From Ruminococcus sp. zg-924 (GTDB lineage: Bacteria; Bacillota; Clostridia; Oscillospirales; Acutalibacteraceae), in the NCBI RefSeq assembly GCF_024433635.1, contig NZ_WNJZ01000019.1:1-44795 (forward strand): a stretch of DNA of 44,795 nucleotides, given 5' to 3'. Position numbers and translations under genes: made by a program. Under the pieces are notes generated by a model, which made no database searches, was not told the origin of the DNA, and saw only the letters and a list, made by a program, of their open reading frames with translations. Below, one piece after another: positions 7,257-15,155 of the stretch. Each line of letters begins with the position of its first letter. The stretch's first letter is position 1.

Positions 7257-7637
7257 ATGAAAACCTGCGACTACTGCGCAAAACAGATAGACTACCACCA
7301 CCAATACTGCTGTGACGAATGTGAAAAGGAAGCTCAGCTTTACTACACAAGGCAAAAGCGTTCTGAGCGTCCTGTTTCTATTGTTAATGTTATAGCGTTC
7401 TTCGGCGCAATTATCGGCGGCTTTTGCGCCGCAATATTTGACCCTCAAAAGGGTACGGCATTTTGCGCTGTTATGCTGACACTGCTCGGAATAACATATC
7501 TTATTTTCCCGTATGCGCCCGACGGTATTGTTAAAAAGCACAAGATACTCAAATCAATAAAGCTTATCCGCAGTATTGCTATTGGATTTTTAGCAATGGC
7601 GGCGGTTTTGTTTGTGCTGGCAATTTTTGTTTTCTGA
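7257..7637 (+). CDS. Small membrane protein with N-terminal zinc-ribbon-like motif
   Basis: 126 aa. The N-terminus MKTCDYCAKQID...YCCDECEKEA has a CxxC and a CxxxC-type cysteine pair like a treble-clef zinc knuckle, followed by four probable TM segments (about 43-60, 66-85, 103-120 and the extreme C-terminus). RBS AAAGGA lies nine bases upstream of ATG. It reads opposite to most neighbours. I do not recognise a named family; zinc-ribbon membrane proteins of this size are common in Clostridia. Function unknown. Confidence 0.7.
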   Translation: MKTCDYCAKQIDYHHQYCCDECEKEAQLYYTRQKRSERPVSIVNVIAFFGAIIGGFCAAIFDPQKGTAFCAVMLTLLGITYLIFPYAPDGIVKKHKILKSIKLIRSIAIGFLAMAAVLFVLAIFVF

Positions 7638-7723
7638 TTTTCAGATAAATTCTGTCTGTCCTGAATAATTCTCCTCCCTGCGGCGATAATAAGGTTAAAT
7701 TCAAAATTTTGGGAGGAAGTTTT

Positions 7724-7951
7724 ATGCTCGATAAGCTTTGCCTTATTCTGCTGATTATCGGCGGACTCAACTGGGGCGCAATCGGAATTTTCCAATTTGA
7801 CCTTGTTGCGTGGATATGCGGCGGTCAAAGCGGAATAATAAGCCGAATTATTTACACAGCCGTTGCATTGGCGGCAATATGGTGTATATCTTTGCTGTTC
7901 CGTGACACAGAAGCGGCAGACAGCGGCGTAACCCACAGCAGAGTGCAGTAA
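7724..7951 (+). CDS. DUF378 family membrane protein
   Basis: 75 aa from the ATG preceded by GGGAGGAA; an upstream in-frame TTG at 7709 overlaps the ribosome site and is rejected. The protein has two TM helices and the DUF378 signature LxxIGGLNWGAIGIFQFDLVAWICGG, close to Bacillus YuzA. Function unknown. It follows the 126-aa membrane protein on the same strand and ends at a bidirectional terminator shared with icd. Confidence 0.85.
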   Translation: MLDKLCLILLIIGGLNWGAIGIFQFDLVAWICGGQSGIISRIIYTAVALAAIWCISLLFRDTEAADSGVTHSRVQ

Positions 7952-7957
7952 CAAAAA

Positions 7958-7990
7958 AGGGTGCGGTTCAGTGTGAGCCGCACTCTTTTT
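7958..7990. terminator. Bidirectional terminator between DUF378 gene and icd
   Basis: Stem GTGCGGTTCA/TGAGCCGCAC with one G-U pair, flanked by A6 on the left and T5 on the right, so it can serve both convergent genes. Confidence 0.8.
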
Positions 7991-8015
7991 GCATATATTT
8001 ATAAAAACATACCAA

Positions 8016-9227
8016 TCAAAGCATCTTTACAAGGCGGTTGTTAACTGCCTCAAGAAAATCCTGTGTATTGAGCTTTTTCTTGTTTTCAAGGGTTGAAAGC
8101 AGGTAAAGGTCGCCTGTCATATCGCCCTCTTCAATTGTCTTAATTGTAGCCTTCTCAAGCTTATCGGCAAAGTCGCAAAGCTGTGGCGTATTGTCAAGCT
8201 CGCCTCTCTTGCGCAGTGCGCCTGTCCAAGCAAACAAAGTTGCAACGCTGTTTGTTGAGGTTTCCTCGCCCTTTAAGTGCTTGTAATAGTGCCTTTGCAC
8301 TGTGCCGTGAGCCGCCTCGTACTCGTAAACGCCGTCAGGTGAAACAAGCACGCTTGTCATCATTGCAAGGCTTCCGAAAGCTGTTGCAACCATATCCGAC
8401 ATAACGTCGCCGTCATAGTTTTTGCAAGCCCAAATGTAACCGCCCTGTGAACGAACAACTCTTGCTACTGCGTCGTCAATGAGTGTATAGAAATACTCAA
8501 TGCCTGCGTCTTCAAACTTCTCTTTGTACTCGCTTTCAAAAATCTCATTGAATATATCCTTAAAGCGGTGGTCATATTTCTTGCTGATTGTGTCCTTTGT
8601 GGCAAACCACACAGTCTGCTTTGTGTCAAGAGCATAGTTAAAGCAAGAGCGAGCAAAGCTGGCAATTGAACGGTCGATATTGTGCAGACCCTGAATAATT
8701 CCGTCTGTTTCAAAATCGTGTATGAGTGTTCTCTCCTGCGTTCCGTCCGGCTTTGTAACGCAAAGCTCAGCCTTACAGCCGCCCTTAACCACCATCTCTG
8801 TGTTCTTGTAAACATCGCCGTATGCGTGACGTGCAATGCAGATAGGCTTTGTCCATGTCGGAATAAACGGAGTGATGCCCTTAACAAGAATAGGGGTTCT
8901 GAAAACAGTACCGTCAAGAATAGCACGAATTGTGCCGTTTGGCGACTTCCACATCTCCTTAAGGTTGTACTCTGTCATTCTGTCGGCATTTGGTGTAATA
9001 GTGGCGCACTTAACGGCAACGCCGTATTTTTTTGTTGCCTCGGCACTGTCAAAGGTAACTTGGTCGTTTGTTTCGTTTCTGTGTTCAAGTCCAAGGTCAT
9101 AATACTCGGTCTTGAGGTCAACATAAGGACAGATTAAAATGTCCTTTATCATCTTCCAGATGATTCTTGTCATCTCATCTCCGTCCATCTCAACGAGGGG
9201 AGTTTTCATTTGAATTTTATCTGCCAT
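8016..9227 (-). CDS. icd: NADP-dependent isocitrate dehydrogenase
   Basis: 403 aa from an ATG with AGGAGT seven bases upstream; the in-frame GTG at 9236 overlaps that site and is rejected. It belongs to the homodimeric, eukaryote-like NADP-IDH class: [16 protein letters not shown] at the N-terminus, [16 protein letters not shown] (substrate serine region), [19 protein letters not shown] (metal-binding aspartates) and [11 protein letters not shown] (nucleotide site). It oxidises isocitrate to 2-oxoglutarate. It follows acn by 12 bp in one operon; together they form the oxidative half-TCA branch that feeds glutamate synthesis. No citrate synthase is in the window. Confidence 0.95.
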   Translation of the reverse strand: MADKIQMKTPLVEMDGDEMTRIIWKMIKDILICPYVDLKTEYYDLGLEHRNETNDQVTFDSAEATKKYGVAVKCATITPNADRMTEYNLKEMWKSPNGTIRAILDGTVFRTPILVKGITPFIPTWTKPICIARHAYGDVYKNTEMVVKGGCKAELCVTKPDGTQERTLIHDFETDGIIQGLHNIDRSIASFARSCFNYALDTKQTVWFATKDTISKKYDHRFKDIFNEIFESEYKEKFEDAGIEYFYTLIDDAVARVVRSQGGYIWACKNYDGDVMSDMVATAFGSLAMMTSVLVSPDGVYEYEAAHGTVQRHYYKHLKGEETSTNSVATLFAWTGALRKRGELDNTPQLCDFADKLEKATIKTIEEGDMTGDLYLLSTLENKKKLNTQDFLEAVNNRLVKML

Positions 9228-9239
9228 GGTAATCACTCC

Positions 9240-11171
9240 TTACGAATTTGCCTTTGTGTAGTTCAGCAAGCCGCCCTCAAGGATAATCTCCTTTGTTCTG
9301 TCGGTAAGCTCACATTTGGCAACAATCTGCTTGCCTGTTGTTTTGTTTGTAATAACAATGTCCTTGCCCGCCTTGACAGCCTCTTTAACGTCAGGCATTG
9401 AAAGAACGTCGCCCTGTGAAACAGCGTCGTAGTCGGCTTCGTTTTCAAAGGTGAGCGGAAGAATACCGGCGTTGATAAGGTTTGAACGGTGGATTCTTGC
9501 AAAGCTCTTAACAAGAACAGCCTTAACGCCAAGGTAAAGCGGAGCCAAAGCCGCATGCTCTCTTGACGAGCCTTGACCGTAGTTAGAGCCGCCCACAATA
9601 ATGCTCTTTCCAAGCTCCTTAGCTCTTGCGGGGAAGTCCTTGTCGCAAACTGTAAAGCAGTGGTTTGAAATAGCGGGAATATTTGAACGCAACGGCAGAA
9701 TCTTTGCGCCTGCCGGCATAATGTGGTCTGTTGTAATGTTGTCGCCAACCTTAAGCGCACAAGCCGCCTCAATGCTGTCTGCAAGCGGCTGAGTTGTCGG
9801 GAACGGCTTTATGTTTGGCCCTCTTAATACCTCAACGCTGTCCATCTCCTCAACAGGGGCAGGTGCGGCAACCATATTGTCATTAATCAGGAACTGCTCA
9901 GGCATTATTATTTCAACCTGCTCACCAAGAGTTGTCGGGTCGCAGAAAACGCCTGCCAAAGCCGACGCCGCCGCAGTTTCGGGAGATACAAGGTAAATCT
10001 GACCGTCTGCTGTGCCGGAGCGGCCCTCAAAGTTTCTGTTAAAGGTACGCAGTGAAATGCCCTTTGAATTAGGCGACTGACCCATACCAATGCACGGACC
10101 GCAGGCACATTCAAGGATTCTTGCGCCTGCTGCAATCAAGTCGCCCAAAGCGCCGTTGAGCGCAAGCATATTGTAAACCTGCTTTGAACCCGGAGCTATT
10201 GCAAGGCTTACGTTCTCGGCAATGGTTTTGCCCTTTAAGATAGACGCTACAATCATTAAATCTCTGTATGATGAGTTTGTGCAGGAACCAATGCAAATCT
10301 GGTCAACGGTCTTACCTGCAAGCTCGGAAATGCTCTTAATATTGTCCGGACTGTGCGGACAAGCCGCCATAGGAACAAGAGAAGACAGGTCAATGTCGAT
10401 AACCTCGTCATATACTGCGTCCTCGTCGCTCTTTTGCTCGCTCCAGTCCTCTTCTCTGCCCTGAGCCTTGAGGAAAGCCTTTGTAATCTCGTCTGACGGG
10501 AAGATTGAGGTTGTTGCGCCAAGCTCTGCACCCATATTTGTAATAGTTGCACGCTCAGGAACGCTGAGGGTTTTAACGCCCTCGCCGCCGTACTCAATAA
10601 TCTTGCCTACGCCGCCCTTAACGGACATAATCTTCAGCACCTCAAGAATAATATCCTTAGCGGATACCCAAGGGCGAAGCTTGCCTGTGAGGTTGATTCT
10701 TACCATTTTCGGCATAGAAATATAGTATGCGCCGCCGCCCATAGCAACAGCAACGTCAAGTCCGCCTGCACCCATTGCAAGCATACCAATGCCGCCGCCT
10801 GTTGGCGTGTGGCTGTCTGAACCGATAAGGGTTTTGCCCGGCTTGCCAAAACGCTCAAGGTGAACCTGGTGGCAGATGCCGTTTCCCGGGCGAGAAAAAT
10901 ATATGCCGTGCTTTTTTGCAACCGACTGAATAAATCTGTGGTCGTCGGCATTTTCAAAGCCTGTCTGAAGTGTGTTGTGGTCAATGTATGCAACGCTTTT
11001 TTCCGTCTTAACTCTCGGAACGCCCATAGCCTCAAATTCAAGATAAGCCATAGTTCCCGTTGCGTCCTGTGTGAGTGTCTGGTCAATTTTCAGTCCAACA
11101 TCTGTGCCAACGGTCATATCGCCGCTTAGCAGATGAGCCTTAATAATTTTTTGTGCCAAAGTCAAGCCCAA
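9240..11171 (-). CDS. acn: Aconitate hydratase
   Basis: 643 aa from a TTG start with AAGGAGGAG seven bases upstream; the longer in-frame reading to 11264 would run through the promoter. It is an aconitase of the shorter bacterial type (about 640 aa). The [4Fe-4S] cysteines are visible in CIGSCTNSSYRD and CACGPCIGMGQ, and the swivel domain has GGSNYGQGSSREHAA and KSFARIHRSNLINAG. It isomerises citrate to isocitrate for the downstream icd. The promoter is TTGACT-17-TATAAT at 11220-11248. Confidence 0.95.
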   Translation of the reverse strand: MGLTLAQKIIKAHLLSGDMTVGTDVGLKIDQTLTQDATGTMAYLEFEAMGVPRVKTEKSVAYIDHNTLQTGFENADDHRFIQSVAKKHGIYFSRPGNGICHQVHLERFGKPGKTLIGSDSHTPTGGGIGMLAMGAGGLDVAVAMGGGAYYISMPKMVRINLTGKLRPWVSAKDIILEVLKIMSVKGGVGKIIEYGGEGVKTLSVPERATITNMGAELGATTSIFPSDEITKAFLKAQGREEDWSEQKSDEDAVYDEVIDIDLSSLVPMAACPHSPDNIKSISELAGKTVDQICIGSCTNSSYRDLMIVASILKGKTIAENVSLAIAPGSKQVYNMLALNGALGDLIAAGARILECACGPCIGMGQSPNSKGISLRTFNRNFEGRSGTADGQIYLVSPETAAASALAGVFCDPTTLGEQVEIIMPEQFLINDNMVAAPAPVEEMDSVEVLRGPNIKPFPTTQPLADSIEAACALKVGDNITTDHIMPAGAKILPLRSNIPAISNHCFTVCDKDFPARAKELGKSIIVGGSNYGQGSSREHAALAPLYLGVKAVLVKSFARIHRSNLINAGILPLTFENEADYDAVSQGDVLSMPDVKEAVKAGKDIVITNKTTGKQIVAKCELTDRTKEIILEGGLLNYTKANS

Positions 11172-11219
11172 AAAAATCTCCTCCTTACAACAGGTCAGAC
11201 GCCTGTATATTTTGCCTTT

Positions 11220-11248
11220 ATTATAGCCTATCAGCGCATAAAAGTCAA
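11220..11248 (-). promoter_or_regulatory. Promoter of acn-icd
   Basis: Minus-strand TTGACT (11243-11248), 17 bp, TATAAT (11220-11225), about 49 bp upstream of the TTG start of acn. Confidence 0.8.
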
Positions 11249-11334
11249 CATAATGCAATATCATAATTTAACCTTGTCAAAATACCGTCAATTATCAGGT
11301 TTAATATTAGAAATAAGCTGAAATATTGCAGGAT

Positions 11335-11487
11335 TTAAATAAGAATATTGCAATATTTTCTCTGTGCATCACAAAAAAGCCGCCCGACTTTCATCGGACG
11401 GTTATGTATTATCTTAAGCTTTGCCGCCTCGCCGTAAGCCGCACGCTCCTCAACCTTGCGCAGCTTTTTGTTACTACTTAAACTCAT
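11335..11487 (-). CDS. Possible small ORF overlapping the DUF4373-type gene
   Basis: A 50-codon reading frame starts at an ATG inside the last codons of the upstream gene (14-nt overlap). Its first half (NKKLRKVEERAAYGEAAKLK) is charged and coding-like. The terminator hairpin at 11380-11401 lies inside the frame, and no good ribosome site is seen, so it may be a decayed gene remnant rather than a live gene. Confidence 0.25.
   Translation of the reverse strand: MSLSSNKKLRKVEERAAYGEAAKLKIIHNRPMKVGRLFCDAQRKYCNILI
11375..11401 (-). terminator. Terminator of the DUF4373-type gene
   Basis: Minus-strand stem CCGTCCGA/TCGGGCGG with a 6-nt loop, followed by CTTTTTTG. Confidence 0.75.
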
Positions 11488-12340
11488 CAAACGCTTCTAT
11501 CTGTTCAATGCTGTACGACGGCTTTCTCTGCCCGTATTCCTGCTTTCGTGACGGAGGAACTGCCCCGTTGTCATAATTTCCCCGCATAATTTTGTCAAGG
11601 TTGCACTTTTTAACTGCCCAAACAAGACTGCACAGCCATCTGCCGCTTCTGCCAGACAGAAAATCAGATTTCTCTATGCGGTCAAAAAGCTCTTTAAAAT
11701 TAACTCCTCTGTTATACGCCTTGATTATATTGCTTCTTGCAGCGTCGGTAAGAGTGCTGTTAAGCTGTGGGCTTGTCTGCTCAAAAAGGCGCACAACGTC
11801 CTCGACAATTTGGCTGCAAGAGCGATATTGTGTGCTTTCCTCTTCTTTACTTTTCTTTTCTGTACTGTTCTTTACTTTACTTTGCGGATTTATGTCAACA
11901 TTTTTCGACTTAATGTTATCATTTTTCCTGAAAATGTATACATTATCCGGCAGCTCTGATTTTGACAGCAAAAGATAACGCCCGTCTGCCGCAACCTCTT
12001 TGCGGCGTGACGCAGCGTCAAAATATCTGCGCTGAATTCCGTGTGACGTTAAAATTCTTCGGCGCATATACATATCTCTGTCAAAAATGCTTCTCTTAAC
12101 AGCGGCGGCTACAACAGCAGAAATAAAGCCACGATTTTCGCCAATCTTATGCGAAAACAACAGCTCAATTTCCGGCAACCATTCGCAATAATAGCCCTGC
12201 TCGCCGTATATTTTCTGAAAAAGCTTAATGACTACTGCAAAGCCCTTAAGCCCAAACTCTGCCTCAATAAGTGCAAATTTATCGTCCAATGCAACATCAA
12301 GGGGAAAATAGTCGATACCGTCCTTCTGAAACCTCGCCAT
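11474..12340 (-). CDS. DnaD-like / DUF4373-type replication protein
   Basis: 288 aa. The N-terminal 100 residues (ARFQKDGIDYFPLD, LIEAEFGLKGFAVVIKLFQKIYGEQGYY) match the Lin1244/Lin1753-like DUF4373 winged-helix domain found in phage and plasmid replisome organisers. A lysine/serine-rich linker (about 150-175) leads to a DnaD-like C-terminal helical part (ARSNIIKAYNRGVNFKELFDRIEKSDFLSG...WLCSLVWAVKKCNLDKIMRGNY). ATG with AGGGGGT upstream. No DnaC-type helicase loader, integrase or phage structural genes flank it, so it is an orphan. An inverted repeat at 12355-12373 sits just upstream of the ribosome site. Probably a domesticated or stranded phage gene. Confidence 0.7.
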   Translation of the reverse strand: MARFQKDGIDYFPLDVALDDKFALIEAEFGLKGFAVVIKLFQKIYGEQGYYCEWLPEIELLFSHKIGENRGFISAVVAAAVKRSIFDRDMYMRRRILTSHGIQRRYFDAASRRKEVAADGRYLLLSKSELPDNVYIFRKNDNIKSKNVDINPQSKVKNSTEKKSKEEESTQYRSCSQIVEDVVRLFEQTSPQLNSTLTDAARSNIIKAYNRGVNFKELFDRIEKSDFLSGRSGRWLCSLVWAVKKCNLDKIMRGNYDNGAVPPSRKQEYGQRKPSYSIEQIEAFDEFK

Positions 12341-12354
12341 TTATTACCCCCTTT

Positions 12355-12373
12355 GTTGAACGCTTAATTCAAC
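12355..12373. promoter_or_regulatory. Inverted repeat before the DnaD-like gene
   Basis: GTTGAA (12355-12360) and TTCAAC (12368-12373) around a 7-bp spacer, directly upstream of the GGGGGT ribosome site. Possible operator. Confidence 0.35.
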
Positions 12374-12414
12374 AAAAATATATATTCCTTAACGAATATT
12401 CTTTAATAAAAAAA

Positions 12415-12460
12415 TGCACAGCGGCGACAAACACAGTTTTAATTATTCATCATTCATTTG
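12415..12460. repeat. Dispersed intergenic repeat, family 1, copy A
   Basis: GCGGCGACAAACACAGTT followed by ATTATTCATCATTCATT. Related copies lie at 16351, 20292 and 32291. It abuts the 3' end of pgeF. Confidence 0.5.
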
Positions 12461-12463
12461 TGA

Positions 12464-13297
12464 TTACTCCGTAATTGCCATAAACGCCGCCATACCGCCT
12501 CTTTTGCCTGCGGTTGCTCTGTGCGACCACAAAAGCTCGCTGTTACAGCGTGTGCATACATCGCTCACCGTTATATTCTCCCTTAGCACTCCTGCCGACA
12601 CAAGAATCTGTCTGTTTGTTTCAAGCAAGTCAATCATATACTTGCCGTTCTCCTTTGGGAAAATAAAACGGTCACGCTGTAAACCCTCTAAATCCTTGAA
12701 GTGCTTACAGCAGTCCTCGTCAACCTCATAACAGCACTTCGATATAGCCGGTCCTATTGCGCATTTTACATTGCACGGCTCACAGCCGTATTTTTCCGCC
12801 ATAGTCTTTATAACCTCTGCGCCGATTCTTCCAACAGTACCTCTCCAGCCTGCGTGAGCAAGGGCGATTACTTTTTTCTTTGTATCAACAAAGAAAAGCG
12901 GCGTACAGTCGGCGTAGTAGGTTACAAGCGTTACGCCACGCTCGTTTGTCACAAGTGCGTCAACGCTGTGCATATCCCTGGGCTTGTAAATGCCAACGCC
13001 GCAGTCCTTTTTTGTAACACAGCGCACAAATGTTTTGTGGTCCTGCGCCGAGGCAACAAGGCTTTCATACTCAAAGCCTGCGCTTTTGCAGATTCGGCGG
13101 TAGTTTTCCTGCACGTTTTCGTCACAATCTCCTCTGCCAAAGCTTAAATTCATCGACTCAAATTCGCCCTTGCTCACACCGCCAAGCCTTGTTGAAAATG
13201 CGTGATTGACAAAGGGTATCTTCTCAAGAGCCTTATATGTGAGGTAAGCCGCACCGTCAGCGGCGTTTAAATTCATAACCGAGCTTTCAAATTTCAA
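12464..13297 (-). CDS. pgeF: Peptidoglycan editing factor / YfiH-type multicopper-like protein
   Basis: 277 aa from a TTG with a TGGAG site seven bases upstream (alternatives: GTG 13306, ATG 13276). It is a YfiH/DUF152 protein, annotated historically as polyphenol oxidase and now known as PgeF, which prevents mis-incorporation of amino acids into peptidoglycan; homologues also show purine nucleoside activities. Zn-site motifs are visible: SAQDHKTFV, TYYADCTPLFFVD (Cys), LAHAGWRGTVGRIG (His) and AIGPAISKCCYEV. Length is normal. It is flanked by an orphan replication-like gene and a divergent small Cys-containing gene. Confidence 0.88.
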   Translation of the reverse strand: MKFESSVMNLNAADGAAYLTYKALEKIPFVNHAFSTRLGGVSKGEFESMNLSFGRGDCDENVQENYRRICKSAGFEYESLVASAQDHKTFVRCVTKKDCGVGIYKPRDMHSVDALVTNERGVTLVTYYADCTPLFFVDTKKKVIALAHAGWRGTVGRIGAEVIKTMAEKYGCEPCNVKCAIGPAISKCCYEVDEDCCKHFKDLEGLQRDRFIFPKENGKYMIDLLETNRQILVSAGVLRENITVSDVCTRCNSELLWSHRATAGKRGGMAAFMAITE

Positions 13298-13324
13298 AAC
13301 TATCACTCCAATTTTATTTTTCGC

Positions 13325-13354
13325 TTTACATTATAAAATGAAAAATGATATAAT
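13325..13354 (+). promoter_or_regulatory. Promoter of the small Cys-containing gene
   Basis: TTTACA (13325-13330), 18 bp, TATAAT (13349-13354), about 31 bp upstream of the ATG. Confidence 0.65.
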
Positions 13355-13385
13355 ACAAGCGGATATTTGTTTAAGGACTGATTAT

Positions 13386-13595
13386 ATGTTTAAAAAGCTG
13401 TTCGGAAACAGCATTGCGCCCGATTGCTCATACTGCGACAACTGCATTGACGGCGGCAACAGTGTGCTGATTTGCTCTAAAAAAAGGGAAATAGTTGACG
13501 GCAAATGCAAAGCTTTCAAGTATAACCCACTGCGCAGGGTGCCAAAGGCTGTGCCTCTTCTGCCTAAATTTGACCCCAAGGATTTTGAGCTTTAA
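13386..13595 (+). CDS. Small conserved Cys-containing protein
   Basis: 69 aa from the ATG with AAGGA eight bases upstream; the longer frame from 13338 begins inside the promoter. Cysteines form CSYCDNC, a later single C and a C near KCKAF, suggesting a metal site. The C-terminus is PLRRVPKAVPLLPKFDPKDFEL. Proteins with this layout are common short hypotheticals in Clostridia; function unknown. The last bases overlap convergently (4 nt) with the sigma-like gene. Confidence 0.65.
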   Translation: MFKKLFGNSIAPDCSYCDNCIDGGNSVLICSKKREIVDGKCKAFKYNPLRRVPKAVPLLPKFDPKDFEL

Positions 13596-13888
13596 TTTAA
13601 ATCAAGGTACACACTGCGGGCTTTCAGCGTGCTGATTGCCCGTTTTATGGTTTTCGATATGTTCGACTCGCTAACCCCAAAGCACTCGCCAAGCTCTCGC
13701 ATTGTTTTTCCGTCAAAATAGTAGCCTGCAAGATACCGTTTCTGCTTGTCTGTAAGCTCCTGCTCAAACGCCTTTTTTAAAAAGCTTTTCATAATGCTGA
13801 TTTTGCTTGAGTTGTCGCCGCCGCTGTTGTACTGACGAATGCTTGCAATGTTCAGCATAAAGTCGTCAAGCGTCAATCTTTTCGGCAT
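13592..13888 (-). CDS. Sigma-70 region-4-like small DNA-binding protein
   Basis: 98 aa from the ATG with GAGGAGG upstream (the longer frame to 13999 is rejected). The C-terminal half reads LTDKQKRYLAGYYFDGKTMRELGECFGVSESNISKTIKRA in sections, a classical sigma region-4 helix-turn-helix. There is no region 2, so it is not a complete sigma factor. It overlaps the upstream coiled-coil gene by 23 nt, implying translational coupling. Both sit behind a promoter overlapped by a LexA-type box (14177-14188). Similar small region-4 proteins occur in prophages and mobile elements as activators. Target unknown. Confidence 0.7.
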   Translation of the reverse strand: MPKRLTLDDFMLNIASIRQYNSGGDNSSKISIMKSFLKKAFEQELTDKQKRYLAGYYFDGKTMRELGECFGVSESNISKTIKRAISTLKARSVYLDLN

Positions 13889-14099
13889 AGTCACAACCTC
13901 CTCTGCTCTGTAAAAGCTTTGCTGTATGCACACAATCAAGATACATTGAGTACAAAACCGCAATCCTCTGTTTAAGCGCAAGCACACCGTTTGCGTCAAC
14001 TTTAGAAGCTTTGATAAGCCGCTTTTTCAAGGCGCTTATTTTTTCCTGAAGCTTTGCCGCTTCCTCCCAATATTCATTTGCCCATTCAAAATAATTCAT
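13866..14099 (-). CDS. Small helical protein, first gene of the SOS-type operon
   Basis: 77 aa from the ATG with GGAGGA upstream. Sequence is almost entirely helical (NYFEWANEYWEEAAKLQEKI, then ISALKKRLIKASK), with coiled-coil character and no membrane segment. I do not recognise a family. It is first in the operon, overlaps the sigma-like gene by 23 nt and lies directly downstream of the LexA-type box. It could be a partner of the sigma-like protein. Confidence 0.55.
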   Translation of the reverse strand: MNYFEWANEYWEEAAKLQEKISALKKRLIKASKVDANGVLALKQRIAVLYSMYLDCVHTAKLLQSRGGCDYAEKIDA

Positions 14100-14176
14100 T
14101 ATCATTCCTCCGATTGCCCTGCGCACGCTTTTTTCCGCAGAGCCGTTTCATATTAAGTACATACGCCGAACATTAC

Positions 14177-14188
14177 GAACATATGTTC
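14177..14188. promoter_or_regulatory. LexA (SOS) box
   Basis: GAACATATGTTC is a perfect match to the Gram-positive LexA/DinR core GAAC-N4-GTTC, extended to CGAACATATGTTCT. It begins about 8 bp downstream of the -10 element and so overlaps the expected transcription start, the position expected of a repressor site. Confidence 0.75.
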
Positions 14189-14195
14189 TATTTAT

Positions 14196-14224
14196 ATTAT
14201 AGATGTGAATTTCATTCATTTCAA
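14196..14224 (-). promoter_or_regulatory. Promoter of the SOS-type operon
   Basis: Minus-strand TTGAAA (14219-14224), exactly 17 bp, TATAAT (14196-14201). Confidence 0.8.
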
Positions 14225-14317
14225 TAGGCACAATGAATTTTTTAGGTTAAATTAGCAATATTCTGACTTGGTGTTCTATTTTAGAAACAGCGGCAAAAAA
14301 ATTAACAATTTATGGTC

Positions 14318-14345
14318 TTGCATTTTTTCTGCAACGTGGTATTAT
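14318..14345 (+). promoter_or_regulatory. Promoter of the lipoprotein gene
   Basis: TTGCAT (14318-14323), 16 bp, TATTAT (14340-14345), about 50 bp upstream of the ATG. Confidence 0.65.
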
Positions 14346-14394
14346 CTAACTAATCAAAAGCAAAATTTAAATATAAAACCATACGGAGGTAAAT

Positions 14395-14982
14395 ATGAAA
14401 AAGCTAATTCTTTCACTGCTTATTGCCGCAATGGCAGTAACGGCGCTTACAGCCTGCTCAAGCAGCACACAAAGTGCCGGCGAGGGCAGCGCTGCCGAAT
14501 CAGGCGGAAACGAAACAGAAGAATACGTTGAACCGCAGTACAACCAAACAGACAGCCAGCCCGACGAGGACACTGCAAACGAAAATGAAAATGAAACCGA
14601 GGATATCACCGATGAGGAAACAACCGACAGCGAAACCGAAGCAGAGCCTGCCGAGATAAACGAAGCCTTTGTCGGCTCTTGGTCGCCTTATGCCGCCTAT
14701 GACGAATCTGGCGAAAAGGTATCGCTCAAGTCGATTTTCGGTGACAGCTTCAGCTTTGGCGGCACAATCACCTTTAACAGTGACGGCAGCTTTGAATCTA
14801 ACCTGACAAATGAAGAAGGCAAGCAAAGCGGAAGCTTCACAACAGATGACGCCACACTGAGTCTTGTCTACTCAGACGGGCAAGAGGTAACTATGACCTT
14901 AACCGGCTACCCAAACAGTCCAACGCTTGAACAGCAGACAGAATCAGACGGAGTAAAGTGTACTGTTTATTACACGACATAA
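14395..14982 (+). CDS. Secreted lipoprotein with acidic linker and lipocalin-like C-terminal domain
   Basis: 195 aa. Signal peptide with lipobox LTAC (Cys21); a Ser/Gly then very acidic Glu/Thr/Asp linker (about 22-90); a C-terminal beta domain beginning AFVGSWSPYAAYDESGEKVSL and including GTITFNSDGSF and GSFTTDDATLSLVY. The pattern resembles small lipocalin-like/DUF5640-type extracytoplasmic domains. The exact family is uncertain and no ligand can be named. RBS CGGAGG. It is transcribed opposite to its neighbours with its own promoter and terminator. Confidence 0.7.
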   Translation: MKKLILSLLIAAMAVTALTACSSSTQSAGEGSAAESGGNETEEYVEPQYNQTDSQPDEDTANENENETEDITDEETTDSETEAEPAEINEAFVGSWSPYAAYDESGEKVSLKSIFGDSFSFGGTITFNSDGSFESNLTNEEGKQSGSFTTDDATLSLVYSDGQEVTMTLTGYPNSPTLEQQTESDGVKCTVYYTT

Positions 14983-15016
14983 TACAGCACAGTGAGCAAA
15001 AAGCGAATATTTCACC

Positions 15017-15056
15017 TGCCTGCGGCAACATCACGTTTCCGCAGGCAAATTTTATT
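15017..15056 (+). terminator. Terminator of the lipoprotein gene
   Basis: Stem TGCCTGCGG/CCGCAGGCA (9 bp) followed by AATTTTATT. Confidence 0.65.
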
Positions 15057-15103
15057 GCTGTGTACTCATTAAACAAAGCAAAAAATCAGAGTATACCGAG
15101 TGC

Positions 15104-15130
15104 AAAAAAGGGGCAGTTTTCACTGCCCCT
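15104..15130 (-). terminator. Terminator of the LCP gene
   Basis: Minus-strand stem AGGGGCAG/CTGCCCCT with a 6-nt loop followed by TTTTTT. Confidence 0.8.
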
Positions 15131-15155
15131 AACTCATTTTATATTAAGCTTATAC

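Noticed and set aside
7445-7954. 169-aa minus-strand ORF across the two small membrane-protein genes
   Set aside because: The plus-strand genes have ribosome sites, TM segments and a DUF378 signature; this ORF has none.
8183-8404. Possible overlapping gene inside icd
   Set aside because: Out-of-frame shadow with no support.
10256-10597. Long minus-strand and plus-strand ORFs inside acn
   Set aside because: Alternative frames of a conserved enzyme with Arg/Leu-rich or shadow composition.
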